Source: Pipra filicauda (Eukaryota > Chordata > Aves > Passeriformes > Pipridae). From it: DNA of 64,000 nucleotides. The stretch is taken from NCBI RefSeq assembly GCF_003945595.2, contig NW_024104376.1:4499182-4563181 (forward strand), read 5' to 3'. Under the pieces are notes generated by a model that made no database searches, was not told the DNA's origin, and worked only from the letters and a program-made list of their open reading frames with translations. The position numbers were made by a program, and so were the translations under genes. Shown here one piece after another: positions 61,301 to 64,000 of this stretch. Position 1 is the stretch's first letter. The number at the start of each line of letters is the position of its first letter.

Positions 61301-63631
61301 TGCATCAATCTACCAGTGACTGAGGTGGTTCACCCTGGCTGGTGAAAGGCACTGAGACACAAGGTACCCTTGCGAGAAGTGCTGGATCCTTCTCTACTGC
61401 CATATCTGCACTGAAATAATCACAGTGCCACCTAACCTATTTAGTGGCCCCTGGCTGGACCTGACCTCCCACTGAAAATGGTACTTGGGGAATCACAGCA
61501 GTCTGCTCTCCCCAGATAATCCAGGCAGGAGGGAATTTTATCCCTATCCTTCCCTTATGTGGTGTAGGGTAACCCAAGGAAGGGATCAAGGGTTTGAAGT
61601 ACACTAAAACTCATGCTGCCTCCTGTGTGCCCTCATCCTGAGAAAGCACAGAAACACAGTGTTGCAGCTACTTACAAAGATCTAAGACTCCAATTCAATA
61701 ATGCACACAAATAGGCTCATTCCTGCTCATTTCATCCTCCTTCAATACTTCATAAACCAGGTATTGAAAATCAATGTATGATTGGCACCATTTTGAAAAT
61801 TGTGTAGAGAGCCCTCCAAACAATCATGAGAAACCCAATCCAGCATCAATAACTGGTGAAGAGACAGTTTTATGGCTACAGCTTTAAGGTTTTGGAACAA
61901 AAAAAAGATTTTACTCACAGGAATTGCTGCAGCTGAAAGTTAATCACCCCAGATTATGAAGCTTTGTTGACATTTGCAGACTCTGAAATTACGTGACCTG
62001 GATTCTGCATCTCCTTTTGCTCATTTCAGAAGTCCAGATTTAAGAAGCAGATCTCTGTTTGTGACACTTTAATGATCTGCAATTTACGCAAAAGAATGGG
62101 AGACTCAATAGACAGCTTTCAACATTGCATTTTTTGGTAGGAAGTTTTACTGTGAAAGCCCTCATTTGATCTCGTGTCCATATGCTGAAATTGTATGAAG
62201 TTTGGTGTATTCGAGGATGGTACGATTGAAATCAGAGTGCCTTTCCATCTCTCCTCCCCCAGTATACTTTGTTTGTAGAGATGCCATGTTATAGTCAAAT
62301 ATAGCCTTCTACTTGTTAACACTTACAAAATACATCTCAGCTCAACTGAGGGAAAGTGGGCAATTTGCTTGTCTAGATTTCTGAGAAGAAGGAATTTTAC
62401 AGTGAAATAAACTCAGCTAACCTTCTCAAAAAACTGCATTTTGTTTTAGGTTTGAAATGTCAGTAGTTTATTTCAATTTTCTTTGACAGAAAGGGATTAT
62501 TTAACATATTTGTCTAGTCTCTCCTGGTTGAAGGTTGCAAGGGGCTATGAAAAGAAATAAGATTTCTTTAATTAATGGATTTTACATGGGAATTAATGGG
62601 CAAAACACTGGTGGTCTTGCTTTCTAGGGACAAGTTTAATTCACTATCAAGCATTGATAGAGAAATCAATGGTCATGACATACCTTAGAAATTCCTGCCT
62701 GAAGAAAGAATCTTTGCTTACAAGGCATAGAAAAATTATGTTCTTCTGGAATAACCGATTGTCTTCGTATATGTCAGGAGTAGAGATCACTTCCATGACA
62801 TCCAGATCCACGCAATAGCACAGCACATCCTATCACAAAAATGGATGTTGTATGACAAGGCCATGGAATAAGAAACAGCTTGGAAAAGGAGAGAAAAGAA
62901 AATCATGTCTCAATGTGGTTAGATAGAGGACAACAATATTTAAGAACTTACTGGAGTACAGATTCCAAAACAATGGGAAAGAAAATAAGCTCTGTCTAAA
63001 CTTACGATGGGCAACTCAGAAAGTAGCTAGGATTGGCCAAAAGAGGAGAAAAGTCTTAGGAAATTTGAGCAGCTCTCCTGTAAAGAGAAGAGCAGCAACT
63101 TTGCAGGAGAATGTGAGGAAGCTTTTAACTACAGATGAGATCCTGAGGTACGAAGGGACAGTTCCCTGGCAGTGACCAGCACTGTAACTGATGACACCAT
63201 AGGAAGCTTCATGACAGAGCTCCTGGGAGACATTGCAAATGGGAGGAGACAGCCCTCTTGGTTGCAGAGAAGGATACTTCTCTGAGCAACAGGGGGATCT
63301 TTTTGGTTCTGTAAAATTGGAAGGAAAAAGAAAAAGAGGAGATACTTTTCATCTCAGCTCATGTAACCATTATGTTGTCATATGTGATTCCAGGTCAGAG
63401 AGAATGCTGGAATACAAACAAATTTGAAATACTGGAATGCAAGATCTTTAGCAGTTACCACTTCTGCCTGTCTTTCATCAGACAACACAACTGTCTTCTC
63501 CTTAAACATCCATTTGCAATGTGGGAACACAAGCAGCAAATCTTAATGAACTCTCTAAATTGATTACCTGACTACTCCTGAAGGTCCATAAGATCATGAT
63601 CTTCGAAACTCAAAACAAGAAAGTTGGGTTC
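58347..63631. other. Unassigned non-coding stretch
   Basis: No repeat, exon or RNA gene that I can support. The longest frame is 120 codons (minus, 60917-61279) and looks like chance. Confidence 0.6.
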
Positions 63632-63722
63632 TTTGGCTTGTTGGTTTGGTTTTCTTTTGGTGGGTTTTGTGGTTTTGTGGGGGGTTATTTGTTTGTTTTG
63701 TTTCGTTTTGTTTTTCGGTTTT
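63632..63722. repeat. T/G-rich low-complexity tract
   Basis: TTTG/TTTTG-like units with a G6 run near 63681-63686. It is of the same character as 1376-1433 and 21001-21194. Confidence 0.85.
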
Positions 63723-64000
63723 GAAAAAAAAGCATCCTGTAGGAAAAAACATAAACATTTCCATAATGTAAAGAACAGGGAAGAAATAACAGTTAAAAAC
63801 CACAAGTGTAAGTTACAATTTTTAAAATATAAGTGCTTTATAGGAAGGCTAAAAGAGTCACTGGGGTAGTAACTGTTGTCAGGATTACAAATAATAAATA
63901 TAAATATTTTAGGGAAGAAAAGAAAAGCCAAGGTCTGGTATAAATAATTTACCAGATACAGATGTAAAATCATGCAATAAGTATATGTAAAATCATAAAT

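Overview
The window reads as non-coding nuclear DNA from a bird. Base composition is moderately AT-rich. No open frame unrelated to repeats is longer than chance would give in 64 kb. The strongest taxonomic signal is CR1 LINE 3' ends: one sense copy ends in tandem ATTCTATG-type octamers (58066-58346), and antisense copies begin with the complementary 'atcataaaatcacagaat' type sequence (16353, 33764). This is typical of avian genomes. I see no rRNA, tRNA, CRISPR, operon or confident protein-coding exon. The stretch is either intergenic or inside very large introns; the sequence does not say which.

The most notable content is two 5'-truncated copies of an RTE-clade-like non-LTR retrotransposon. 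Copy 1 (minus strand, 18167-19047) keeps about 277 codons of the C-terminal end of a reverse-transcriptase polyprotein in one frame, with two nonsense codons and no frameshift, and an 11-bp near-perfect target-site duplication flanks it. Copy 2 (plus strand, about 39764-40050) keeps the last 78 codons with no stop and is 66/78 identical to copy 1 over that part. Both end in a Cys2-His-Cys finger-like module, a very short 3' UTR with a CTTCGT/ACGAAG-type hairpin, and an ATG-rich tail. RTE-type elements have a patchy distribution in birds (AviRTE, described from several bird lineages and filarial nematodes). A match to that family is a hypothesis, because I could not align to its consensus.

Layout: 1-16.3 kb, unique sequence with one strong G-quadruplex motif at 197-221, a poly-A run and simple G/T tracts. 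16.35-16.65 kb, one clear and one doubtful CR1 end. 18.2-19.05 kb, RTE copy 1. 21.0-21.2 kb, a T/G-rich tract. 22.07-22.17 kb, a perfect 17-bp inverted repeat. 26.2 kb, a long (AAT)n microsatellite. 27.7-27.95 kb, an ancient CR1/L3-like fragment. 31.8-32.0, 38.5-38.65 and 57.4-57.6 kb, probable MIR-type SINE relics, with a weaker one at 50.9-51.0 kb. 32.6-33.0 kb, a small CpG/G-rich patch. 33.76 kb, a CR1 end. 36.85-37.01 kb, an A/C-rich tract. 39.76-40.05 kb, RTE copy 2. 45.4 kb, an AT dinucleotide tract. 55.0-55.5 kb, an older CR1. 58.07-58.35 kb, a sense CR1 3' end. 63.6 kb, another G/T tract. The rest is unassigned unique DNA. No genes act together here; the story is retrotransposon history.
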